Positions 7,093 to 13,807 of a stretch of 14,796 nucleotides of DNA are shown in pieces (position 1 is the first letter of the stretch; each line of letters starts with the position of its first letter). The DNA is from Lachnospiraceae bacterium. GTDB taxonomy: Bacteria; Bacillota; Clostridia; Lachnospirales; Lachnospiraceae. The stretch lies in NCBI GenBank assembly GCA_900766815.1, contig CAAFWV010000077.1:1-14796 (forward strand), given 5' to 3'. A program made the translations under genes and the position numbers. The notes below the pieces were generated by a model. The model saw nothing but the letters and a program-made list of their open reading frames with translations, was not told where the DNA came from and searched no databases.

Positions 7093-7138
7093 TAATTTTC
7101 CTAATCAATTATTATTATAGTAGAAAGGCGGAAAACAA

Positions 7139-8008
7139 ATGATAGAGAATCTGAATGGTATTTTTGAAACCGTAAACAGGAAGCAGGGAACCACGCTCAA
7201 GCTCTACGACAATGTAGAATATGAAGATTATCCGGCCCACTGGCACACAGCCATGGAGATAATCCTTCCACTTGAGAATATATATACGGTAGAAACACCG
7301 GGCACATCCTTCTCCCTCAGGGAGGGCGACATCATCTTTATCTGTCCCGGCTGTATCCATACGTTATATGCGCCGAAGACAGGCAGAAGAATCATCTTCC
7401 AGCCCGATGTCAGCGCGCTCAGATTCCTCAAGGAGGTTGAGGCCCTGATATCGGTAATCTCTCCCTTTATTGTTATTACGCCGGAGGATTATCCGGTGAT
7501 GTACCCCTTAATCAGAGATATGCTCATCAATATTACAGATAAATATGAGAACGGAGGGGAATTCGCCGAGGTGGAAATCTATGCCGACCTCCTCAACATG
7601 TTTTCTTTAATAGGAAAGTATTATAAGAGTGAAAATCAGTCATCCCTTGTGCAGGACAGAGCCAAGCAGGAGGAATACTACGATAAATTCATTAAGATAT
7701 GCGACTATATCGGCGAGCATTGTGCAGAGGATCTGAACCTTGACGACGTGGCTGCCATGAGCGGCTTCTCCAAGTTCTATTTCTCCAAACTCTTCAAGCA
7801 GTTCACCAACGTCTCCTTCTACAGATATGTTAATCAGAAGAGAATCGAGATGGCGGAGCAGCTGCTTATCAGTCCCGAGAACTCCATAACCGATGTCGCC
7901 CTAAGCTGCGGCTTCTCATCCCTGTCGCCCTTCATCAGGATGTTCAAGCTGATCAAGGGCTGTACACCGACGGAATTCCGCAATATATATAAGAACTTCA
8001 AGGAATAG
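7139..8008 (+). CDS. AraC family transcriptional regulator with cupin sensor domain
   Basis: A 289-aa regulator. The N-terminal cupin (about residues 20-100) shows YPAHWHTAMEI with His34, His36 and Glu40, REGDIIFICPG and His74, the usual sugar-sensing barrel. The C-terminal AraC DNA-binding domain spans about 185-285, with two helix-turn-helix units: LNLDDVAAMSGFSKFYFSKLF and ITDVALSCGFSSLSPFIRMF. The tail GCTPTEFRNI is the family signature end. AAGGCGG lies 7 nt before the ATG. It is divergent from the importer operon and upstream of the esterase and second GH43, so it probably activates both arms in response to an imported pentose sugar. Whether it is co-transcribed with the esterase is unclear, because a GC-rich structured segment and a possible promoter separate them. 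Confidence 0.93.
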   Translation: MIENLNGIFETVNRKQGTTLKLYDNVEYEDYPAHWHTAMEIILPLENIYTVETPGTSFSLREGDIIFICPGCIHTLYAPKTGRRIIFQPDVSALRFLKEVEALISVISPFIVITPEDYPVMYPLIRDMLINITDKYENGGEFAEVEIYADLLNMFSLIGKYYKSENQSSLVQDRAKQEEYYDKFIKICDYIGEHCAEDLNLDDVAAMSGFSKFYFSKLFKQFTNVSFYRYVNQKRIEMAEQLLISPENSITDVALSCGFSSLSPFIRMFKLIKGCTPTEFRNIYKNFKE

Positions 8009-8021
8009 CCTGCTGCAGGCT

Positions 8022-8113
8022 GCAGATTGTCTGTAGATTGAGGCTCTGTGAAGGGCGCGAAGCCTCAAGCGAACACAGTCTGCTCCATTCGGGCCCTGTC
8101 CGGGTCTTAGGCT
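8022..8113 (+). other. GC-rich nested inverted repeats between regulator and esterase
   Basis: An outer 9-bp stem (8022-8030 with 8075-8083, one G-U pair) encloses an inner perfect 8-bp stem TTGAGGCT/AGCCTCAA (8038-8045 with 8061-8068). TTAGGCT at 8107-8113 could compete for AGCCTCAA with one bulge. GCTGCAG is also tandemly repeated at 8012-8025. There is no T-tract, no ATG and no open frame, so it is neither a standard terminator nor a coding segment. It could be a structured 3' untranslated end of the regulator mRNA or a leader of the esterase mRNA. It matches no riboswitch class that I recognise. Confidence 0.4.
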
Positions 8114-8122
8114 AATCTATAT

Positions 8123-8162
8123 TTGTAAAGAAATACAGTTTATACATTATATACAGTATATA
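8123..8162 (+). promoter_or_regulatory. Candidate promoter/operator of the esterase-GH43 operon
   Basis: An abrupt AT-rich stretch precedes the esterase gene. TTGTAA (8123-8128) is followed after 16 bp by CATTAT (8145-8150), a moderate match to a promoter. Two near-identical 12-mers, ATACAGTTTATA (8133-8144) and ATACAGTATATA (8151-8162), lie 18 bp apart, and TATATAC-A-GTATATA (8148-8162) is a perfect palindrome. GGAAGG (8165-8170) then serves as ribosome binding site for ATG 8180. Confidence 0.4.
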
Positions 8163-8179
8163 TAGGAAGGTTAATCAAA

Positions 8180-9715
8180 ATGAATACAATTAAGCTCGAC
8201 GACATATTTCAGGCAGGTATGGTACTCCAGCGCGACAGGGACTTCGTAATATACGGAAGTGCCGCCCCCGGAAGCAGTGTACGAATTCAGATAGGCGACA
8301 GTGAATATGAGACTGTCAGCTCAGTAAGAGGCGATTTTGCATGCCAAATCGGAGCCCTGAGTGCTGCCAGAGACCTGACACTCAGGGTCACAGACGGCTC
8401 ATCAGTATTGGATATCTATCCGGTTCATGTAGGCGATGTCTATCTCGCGGGCGGGCAGTCCAATATGGAGTTCTTCCTTAAATATGACGAGGACTTCGAA
8501 AGGATTAGAGCGGAGGAGCCGAATCCGGACATTCACATGTACAACGTGCCTCAGGTAGCCTTCGAGGGACATACGTCAAGGAGCAGGCACGGCTATGGCC
8601 AGTGGATGAAGGCAGGCGACAACGGTTTCGAGACCTTCTCGGCACCGGCCTACAGCTTTGCACGTTCTCTGCAACCTGAGATTGGTGTACCCATCGGACT
8701 AATCGGCTGTAACTGGGGTGGTTCGACTGCATCGGCCTGGGTGCCCGAGGAGGTGCTTGAGGCGGAGCCTCTCAATAATTATTTCAGGGAATACGAGGAA
8801 GCAAAGCCGGATATCAGTGATGAGGAGCTTAGGCGGCTAAGCCTGGATGCGTGGGCGTTCGAGGACAGTGCTAAGCACGGTAGGGATTTCGAGCCGCTAC
8901 TCTATGGTCGAAGCCGAAGCTTCCAGCTTGATTACCTCAGGGAGCATGCCGGCGAGCCGGTGATTCCCATGGGACCCTACAATATGAACCGTCCCTGCGG
9001 ACTGTATCATACCATGCTGAAGCCGCTGACGAAGTACCCGATCAAAGGTGTGCTCTGGTATCAGGGCGAATCGGATGCAGGTAATCGAGCGTGGATGTAT
9101 GACCGGTTGCTGACCGGTCTCATCCGGCACTGGAGATGTGAGTGGGGCTATGACTTCCCCTTCATCATGGTGCAGTTGGCGCCCTTCGGCAAGTGGCTGG
9201 AATGCGGTAATGAAGAATATACCGTTGTACGTCAGATGCAGCAGAAGGTTGCTGACGAGCTTAATGATACATATATGGTAAGCATTATGGATCTGGGTTC
9301 ATATTACGATATTCATCCGAAGACCAAGCTGGAGGTCGGCAGGCGAATGAGTCTGATAGCCCGTAAGTATATATACGGTGAGAGTAGCTTGCTTGCGGAT
9401 GCACCAAGGTTCATAAAGGGGCATCTTGAGGAAGACAGGATAGTCCTTCAGTTCGACAATGCGGACGGGCTTCAGATTGTATCGGAGAAAAACGACCTTG
9501 TTGTTATGTCAACCAAGCCGATCCCTGTCCTGGATATTGAGTGCAAAGACGATAACCTCATCCTCACCATAGATACATCAGTTCTCACCGTATCAAACGC
9601 ACCAAGCCTTACTGTCAGCGTCGGCTGGGCTGATTATGCAGAAATATATATCAGGAACTCTTCGGGGCTCTGCATGGCTCCGTTCAAAGCAGAAATACAA
9701 TTAACAGATAATTAA
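8180..9715 (+). CDS. Sialate O-acetylesterase-like (SGNH) carbohydrate esterase
   Basis: A 511-aa esterase of the SASA/DUF303 type. A beta-sandwich-like N-terminal part (1-85) precedes the SGNH hydrolase core. Nucleophile Ser94 sits in GGQSNMEF; the oxyanion region GCNWGGS is at 176-182; the family block WYQGESD is at 293-299; and the catalytic Asp/His pair DIHP (Asp377, His379) closes the core. Residues about 400-511 form a further all-beta domain. Proteins of this architecture remove O-acetyl groups from sialic acid or from plant glycans; between two GH43 genes and an AraC regulator, xylan-type oligosaccharides are the likelier substrate (inference). No signal peptide, so cytoplasmic. The next gene starts 21 bp after its stop, indicating one operon. 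Confidence 0.88.
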   Translation: MNTIKLDDIFQAGMVLQRDRDFVIYGSAAPGSSVRIQIGDSEYETVSSVRGDFACQIGALSAARDLTLRVTDGSSVLDIYPVHVGDVYLAGGQSNMEFFLKYDEDFERIRAEEPNPDIHMYNVPQVAFEGHTSRSRHGYGQWMKAGDNGFETFSAPAYSFARSLQPEIGVPIGLIGCNWGGSTASAWVPEEVLEAEPLNNYFREYEEAKPDISDEELRRLSLDAWAFEDSAKHGRDFEPLLYGRSRSFQLDYLREHAGEPVIPMGPYNMNRPCGLYHTMLKPLTKYPIKGVLWYQGESDAGNRAWMYDRLLTGLIRHWRCEWGYDFPFIMVQLAPFGKWLECGNEEYTVVRQMQQKVADELNDTYMVSIMDLGSYYDIHPKTKLEVGRRMSLIARKYIYGESSLLADAPRFIKGHLEEDRIVLQFDNADGLQIVSEKNDLVVMSTKPIPVLDIECKDDNLILTIDTSVLTVSNAPSLTVSVGWADYAEIYIRNSSGLCMAPFKAEIQLTDN

Positions 9716-9736
9716 TAAAAGTAGAAAGGAATACCT

Positions 9737-11140
9737 ATGAAAAGACAGGCCTTTAATCCTTACCTCCCCTCATGGGAGTATATCCCGGACGGAGAACCTC
9801 ACGTATTCGGCGACAGGTTATACATCTTCGGCTCTCATGATGCCTTCAGAGGCTACGTATACTGCCCAAATGATTATGTCGGATGGTCAGCAGACGTAAC
9901 CGATCTCACAGACTGGAATTACGAAGGTGTAACCTTAAGGAAGGAACAGGACCCCCGCAACACGGATGGAGCCATGACACTCTTTGCACCCGATGCAGTC
10001 TGTGGTCCGGACGGTCGCTACTATATGTATTACATCCCCAACCATTCACAGGTCGTATCCGTGGCAGTATGTGACACACCTGCCGGTGCCTATGAATTCT
10101 ACGGTTTCGTCCACTACGAAGACGGTACCCTGCTTGGTGAGAAGGAGGGTGACGACCCTCAGTTCGATCCCGCTATCTATAGGGAAAATGGCAGAAACTA
10201 TCTGTATACCGGCTTCTGCTTTGCAGAGGACACCACAAGAAAAGGTCCTACTGTAACCGTTCTTGACGAGGATATGCTAACGATAATCAAGGAGCCTGCG
10301 GTCATTGCACCTACGGCCTTCCATGCAACCGGAACATCTTTCGAAGGGCATGCCTTCTTCGAGGCCCCCTCTATGAGAAAACGCGAGAATAAGTATTACC
10401 TTATTTACTCCTCCATTCACAACCGCGAACTCTGCTACGCCCTGGGAGATTCTCCTGAAGGCCCCTTCGAATATGGTGGCGTTATTATCGACAGCGGAGA
10501 TGTGGGAATCGACACCTACAAGGCTTCAGATCTTCTTACCAACCTGCACTGCAACAATCACGGAAGTATCGAGGAAGTCAACGGACAGTGGTATATCTTC
10601 TATCATCGTCCTACCAACGGCAATCAGTTCAGCCGACAGAGCTGTGCAGAAAAGATAAGCTTCACATCTGACGGTCATATCAGGCAGGTGGAGATGACCA
10701 GTTGCGGACTAAACGACGGACCGCTGCTTACAGGTCCCGATTATACCTATCCCGCGTACATCGCCTGCAATCTGTGGAATCTTGACCCGGATAAACAGCA
10801 GGATGAGAGCCAGCGCCCCATTGTCAGCCAGGAAGGAAGCGACGGCGATGAAGTCTTCGGACACGTAACCAATTTTGTTGACGGCGCTACAGCCGGCTTC
10901 AAATACTTCGACTGCAGAGGCATCACCAGGATTGACCTTAACCTTATCGGATATATGGACGGCTGCTTCGAGATTAGGACCAATCCGAACGAGGAACCCG
11001 TCGCAGTGATTCCTGTAAGCGAATGCAATGTCTGGAAGACCTTCACCGGCGACTGTGTACTTCCCGACGGCGTCCATGCCATCTACATCACCCACCGTGG
11101 CGGCAGAGTACCCACCCTGGGAAGCTTCAGATTGTACTAG
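9737..11140 (+). CDS. Glycoside hydrolase family 43 with C-terminal carbohydrate-binding-like domain
   Basis: A 467-aa protein whose first 320 residues are a GH43 propeller. The base is probably Asp18 in YIPDGEPHVFGDR, where the usual DP is replaced by DGEP. The modulator Asp144 is in FDPAIY, and the acid Glu209 in FFEAPSM. HGSI with His275 is the conserved histidine of blade four. Residues about 325-467 look like a CBM6-type beta sandwich (FKYFDCRGITRIDL, CFEIRTN, HAIYITHRGG, SFRLY at the end). No signal peptide, so it acts inside the cell on imported oligosaccharides; arabinofuranosidase or xylosidase activity is expected but unproven. AGAAAGGAA precedes the ATG. Sequence differs strongly from the GH43 at 2661-3635, so the two likely cleave different linkages. 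Confidence 0.9.
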   Translation: MKRQAFNPYLPSWEYIPDGEPHVFGDRLYIFGSHDAFRGYVYCPNDYVGWSADVTDLTDWNYEGVTLRKEQDPRNTDGAMTLFAPDAVCGPDGRYYMYYIPNHSQVVSVAVCDTPAGAYEFYGFVHYEDGTLLGEKEGDDPQFDPAIYRENGRNYLYTGFCFAEDTTRKGPTVTVLDEDMLTIIKEPAVIAPTAFHATGTSFEGHAFFEAPSMRKRENKYYLIYSSIHNRELCYALGDSPEGPFEYGGVIIDSGDVGIDTYKASDLLTNLHCNNHGSIEEVNGQWYIFYHRPTNGNQFSRQSCAEKISFTSDGHIRQVEMTSCGLNDGPLLTGPDYTYPAYIACNLWNLDPDKQQDESQRPIVSQEGSDGDEVFGHVTNFVDGATAGFKYFDCRGITRIDLNLIGYMDGCFEIRTNPNEEPVAVIPVSECNVWKTFTGDCVLPDGVHAIYITHRGGRVPTLGSFRLY

Positions 11141-11150
11141 TAATATAATA

Positions 11151-11191
11151 AAAGCGCTCCGAACTGACTTTATCTCAGTCCGGAGCGCTTT
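11151..11191. terminator. Bidirectional terminator between convergent genes
   Basis: A 17-position stem with one mismatch (11151-11167 with 11175-11191) around a 7-nt loop. It lies 10 bp past the GH43 stop on the plus strand and 15 bp past the stop of a minus-strand small gene. The T-run is modest on the plus side (GCGCTTTG) and better on the minus side (GCGCTTTTATTATATT), so it can end transcription from both directions. Confidence 0.88.
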
Positions 11192-11206
11192 GTCATATGA
11201 ACATCA

Positions 11207-11440
11207 TTAGTAGTCATGCGCAAACAGGTATATCATTCCGCTGAAGTAGCCAATAAATACGGCTGAATATCCGCTGAAGCAGATAAACCAGACCTTGTCA
11301 GGCAAAAACCAGCTGCCGGCAAGCAGCCAAACTGCAGCGCCGAGCAGGGCACACCCTACCGTTGATAATGCAAGGAATAACAGGTTCTTTGTTTCGTTTT
11401 TTACATCTAACGAATTAATCATCTTCCATATTATTTTCAT
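11207..11440 (-). CDS. Small two-helix membrane protein, function unknown
   Basis: A 77-aa protein that I do not recognise. A charged N-terminus (MKIIWKMINSLDVKNETKN) is followed by two hydrophobic segments at about residues 20-42 and 50-73, consistent with a helical hairpin in the membrane. The frame is open 26 codons further upstream to another ATG, but the start at 11440 is chosen because GGAGG lies about 8 nt before it. It follows the 71-aa gene by 41 bp and may share its promoter. Ends next to the bidirectional terminator. Confidence 0.65.
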   Translation of the reverse strand: MKIIWKMINSLDVKNETKNLLFLALSTVGCALLGAAVWLLAGSWFLPDKVWFICFSGYSAVFIGYFSGMIYLFAHDY

Positions 11441-11481
11441 AACTCTTTCCTCCAATATTAGGATGGCAGAGTCATGTAAAA

Positions 11482-11697
11482 TCAGGAATCCGTCGCATGT
11501 AAATATTGAGTAAAACAAGCAATGTTGTCAATGGCACTTGACAGATAATCTCCAAGTTCCCTATTTCCTTTATAATGGTTCTGTATCAGTTTGTCCAAGG
11601 CAAAAGACAGACGTTCCCTGACTTCATTGGTTTTGATAATCTGACTTAACTGATTTTGCTCCTGTAATTGAATCATCCGATCTTTGTCCACAAGCAT
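11482..11697 (-). CDS. Small soluble protein, function unknown, possibly 5'-truncated
   Basis: A 71-aa charged, helix-rich product (for example LSQIIKTNEVRERLSF and ALDKLIQNHYKGNRELGDYL) with no family I can name. The ATG at 11697 has GGAAAGG only 2 nt upstream, a tight spacing; an alternative ATG seven codons in has no better site. The frame stays open for about 20 codons further upstream to a TAA without an ATG, so it may be the remnant of a longer gene or use another start. A perfect extended -10 box lies 66 bp upstream, supporting transcription of this strand. Confidence 0.5.
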   Translation of the reverse strand: MLVDKDRMIQLQEQNQLSQIIKTNEVRERLSFALDKLIQNHYKGNRELGDYLSSAIDNIACFTQYLHATDS

Positions 11698-11762
11698 TTC
11701 CTTTCCGTTTTTGAATACCGAATATGCCCGTAATTTAGCGCATATTCCCTGGTTGGAAAATG

Positions 11763-11771
11763 ATTATAACA
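11763..11771 (-). promoter_or_regulatory. Extended -10 promoter of the two small genes
   Basis: On the minus strand TGTTATAAT (11771-11763) is a perfect extended -10 element (TGn followed by TATAAT). No good -35 is present at the expected distance, which extended -10 promoters tolerate. The RNA would start near 11757, about 60 nt before the 71-aa gene. Confidence 0.5.
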
Positions 11772-11794
11772 CTATCGTTTTATTATTGGCAGTC

Positions 11795-11823
11795 TTGAAT
11801 ATTAGGCGTTTTTATGGTATTGT
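11795..11823 (+). promoter_or_regulatory. Candidate promoter of the ABC exporter
   Basis: TTGAAT (11795-11800) and TATTGT (11818-11823) are separated by 17 bp, each matching the consensus at 4 of 6 positions. RNA would begin around 11830, immediately before the hairpin at 11835. If the real promoter is further upstream, a three-codon frame ATG-GTA-TTG-TAA at 11814-11825 with AGGCG upstream could be part of a leader. Both readings are tentative. Confidence 0.3.
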
Positions 11824-11834
11824 AATGACATAAG

Positions 11835-11879
11835 GAAAGCAAGGAATTTAAGTTCATTGCTTTCTTTTCTTTTTTGTTT
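11835..11879 (+). terminator. Terminator-like hairpin in the leader of the ABC exporter
   Basis: A 12-position stem with one mismatch (GAAAGCAAGGAA 11835-11846 with 11853-11864) around a 6-nt loop, followed by TTTTCTTTTTTGTTT. It is oriented on the plus strand and ends 15 bp before the exporter ATG. No plus-strand gene precedes it: the nearest, GH43, already ends at its own terminator. It therefore looks like an attenuator or a 5' stabilising hairpin. Confidence 0.6.
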
Positions 11880-11893
11880 AGAGGAATTGAGTT

Positions 11894-13648
11894 ATGCAAA
11901 ACGAGTACAGCAGTAAGAAGACACACTTAATCAAGCGCTTTTATCCATATATGAAGAAATACCGCAAGACGATGTATCTGGATCTGTTTTGCGCAGCATT
12001 AACGTGTCTATGCGATATTATTCTTCCTTTGATTCTAAGAACTATTACTAACCTGGCCATGACGGATCTGGCTTCTCTTACGGTCAGCCTGGTCGGAAAG
12101 CTGGCACTGCTGTACCTCCTGCTTAGATTGATTGATGCAGCAGCCCAGTATTTCATGGCAGATATGGGTCATGTGATGGGTGTATATATTGAAACAGATA
12201 TGCGAAAGGATGCCTTCGACCATTTACAGAGGCTGGGATATACCTATTATTCCAATACCAAAATCGGTCAGATTATGGGGCGAATAACCAACGATTTGTT
12301 TGAGGTGACTGAGTTTGCGCATCATTGTCCGGAGGAATTCTTCATTGCGGGGATCAAGTTTGCGGTAAGCTTCGTCATTCTGTGCAGATACAGTATCGGG
12401 CTTACCGTGCTGATATTTATCTGTGTGCCGATTATGGCTGTTGTATCGGTAATTCTTAATCAGAATCTGCGTGCCGCCTTTCGCAGACAGAGGGTCCAGA
12501 TCGGAGAACTGAATGCCCGGATTGAGGACTCTCTGCTTGGAGAGAGGGTGGTCAAGGCTTTCGCAGCAGAAGAGCTTGAAGCAGCTAAATTTGCCGAAGG
12601 CAACAATGCTTTCAAGAAAATAAAGAAACAGACCTATCATTACATGGCAATGTTCCAGGCATCTACAAGACTGTTCGACGGACTCATGTATCTGGTGGTG
12701 GTTCTGGCCGGCGGACTTTTCGTAATATACGGACATATCACTCCCGGAGATCTGGTAGCTTATGTTCTGTATGTATCCACCCTTATTGCTACCATCAGAC
12801 GCATTGTTGAGTTTGCCGAGCAGTTCCAACGCGGTATGACCGGAATCGAACGATTCTTTGAAATTATGGATGCACCGATAGAGATTACGGAAGTGCCGGA
12901 TGCAACAGAGCTTGAGGTAAATAGTGGACGAATCGAATTAAAAGATGTGAGTTTCGAGTACCCTGACGACCACAACAGAGTATTACACCACTTGTCTCTT
13001 ACCATTAATCCGGGAGAACGTGTTGCAATTGTGGGACCATCAGGCGGAGGTAAAACTACGCTTTGTAATCTGATACCCAGATTCTATGATTTGACTAAAG
13101 GAAGCATTGAAATAGATGGTCAGAACATTAGAACAGTGACTCTTAAGAGCCTTCGTGAAGCAATCGGAATTGTGCAGCAGGATGTATATCTGTTCAGTGG
13201 TACAGTTGCTGAGAATATCGCATACGGTAAGCACAATGCCACAAGAAAAGAGATAGAAGAAGCAGCACGTCTTGCGGGTGCAGACGGATTCATTACAGAG
13301 CTTAAGAACGGATATGATACGTATGTAGGCGAGCGCGGGGTCAAGCTGTCGGGTGGACAGAAGCAGCGTATTGCCATTGCCCGTGTATTCCTGAAGAATC
13401 CCAAACTTCTTATTCTTGATGAGGCTACAAGTGCTCTTGATAATGAGAGCGAGATGCTTGTGAACAAGAGCCTGGAACGCCTGGCAAAGGGAAGAACAAC
13501 GCTTACCATAGCTCATCGTCTGACAACCATCAAAAACTACGACAGAATCCTTGTGTTGGAGGAGGATGGTATCGTCGAAGAAGGCACGCATGATGAGCTT
13601 CTTAAGAAGCAGGGAACCTACTACCGGCTTTGGAATATGATTGAGTAA
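11894..13648 (+). CDS. ABC transporter, fused permease and ATP-binding domains (half-size exporter)
   Basis: A 584-aa type IV exporter half-transporter. Six membrane helices lie in residues about 25-310. The nucleotide-binding domain follows: Walker A GPSGGGKTT at 381-389, Q-loop at 428, signature LSGGQ at 485-489, Walker B LLILDE at 505-510, D-loop SALD and switch His541. The catalytic Glu after Walker B is present, so the site is expected to hydrolyse ATP. Only one half-transporter gene is visible, so it probably works as a homodimer exporting a lipid, peptide or drug; the substrate is unknown. GAGGAA precedes the ATG. The leader contains a terminator-like hairpin. No membership in the upstream sugar locus is indicated. 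Confidence 0.94.
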   Translation: MQNEYSSKKTHLIKRFYPYMKKYRKTMYLDLFCAALTCLCDIILPLILRTITNLAMTDLASLTVSLVGKLALLYLLLRLIDAAAQYFMADMGHVMGVYIETDMRKDAFDHLQRLGYTYYSNTKIGQIMGRITNDLFEVTEFAHHCPEEFFIAGIKFAVSFVILCRYSIGLTVLIFICVPIMAVVSVILNQNLRAAFRRQRVQIGELNARIEDSLLGERVVKAFAAEELEAAKFAEGNNAFKKIKKQTYHYMAMFQASTRLFDGLMYLVVVLAGGLFVIYGHITPGDLVAYVLYVSTLIATIRRIVEFAEQFQRGMTGIERFFEIMDAPIEITEVPDATELEVNSGRIELKDVSFEYPDDHNRVLHHLSLTINPGERVAIVGPSGGGKTTLCNLIPRFYDLTKGSIEIDGQNIRTVTLKSLREAIGIVQQDVYLFSGTVAENIAYGKHNATRKEIEEAARLAGADGFITELKNGYDTYVGERGVKLSGGQKQRIAIARVFLKNPKLLILDEATSALDNESEMLVNKSLERLAKGRTTLTIAHRLTTIKNYDRILVLEEDGIVEEGTHDELLKKQGTYYRLWNMIE

Positions 13649-13728
13649 TTTCCGCAATGAATGAAATATAATGTTTTTACCCATATGCATTCTGTTATCG
13701 GCTTATTATTTTATTTATAATGTACAAC

Positions 13729-13737
13729 TGGTATAAT
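13729..13737 (+). promoter_or_regulatory. Extended -10 promoter of the aldo/keto reductase gene
   Basis: TGGTATAAT is a perfect extended -10 element, 70 bp before the ATG at 13808. No convincing -35 is seen. The interval 13649-13807 holds no clear terminator for the ABC exporter and no other gene. Confidence 0.5.
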
Positions 13738-13807
13738 TATTAATAGTACAATATAGTTGCTTAAGTAAAGTAATCATATTCGGATATATATATTTTGGAG
13801 AGAAAAA

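Noticed and set aside
6846..7138. CcpA catabolite-repression (cre) site in the control region
   Set aside because: I looked for a TGWAANCGNTNWCA-like sequence and saw none that matches acceptably.
8010..8122. Rho-independent terminator of the araC-type gene
   Set aside because: The stems are not followed by a T-tract on the plus strand; kept only as a structured element.
11441..11518. Longer start for the small membrane protein
   Set aside because: It would overlap the 71-aa gene, and the internal ATG at 11440 has a clear GGAGG at good distance.
12224..12829. Long open frame of 201 codons on the minus strand
   Set aside because: It lies wholly antisense to the ABC exporter, whose membrane domain is unmistakable; the antisense product has no recognisable motifs.
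13040..13690. Open frame of 216 codons on the minus strand
   Set aside because: Antisense to the conserved ATP-binding domain with Walker A, signature and Walker B; open by codon bias of the real gene.
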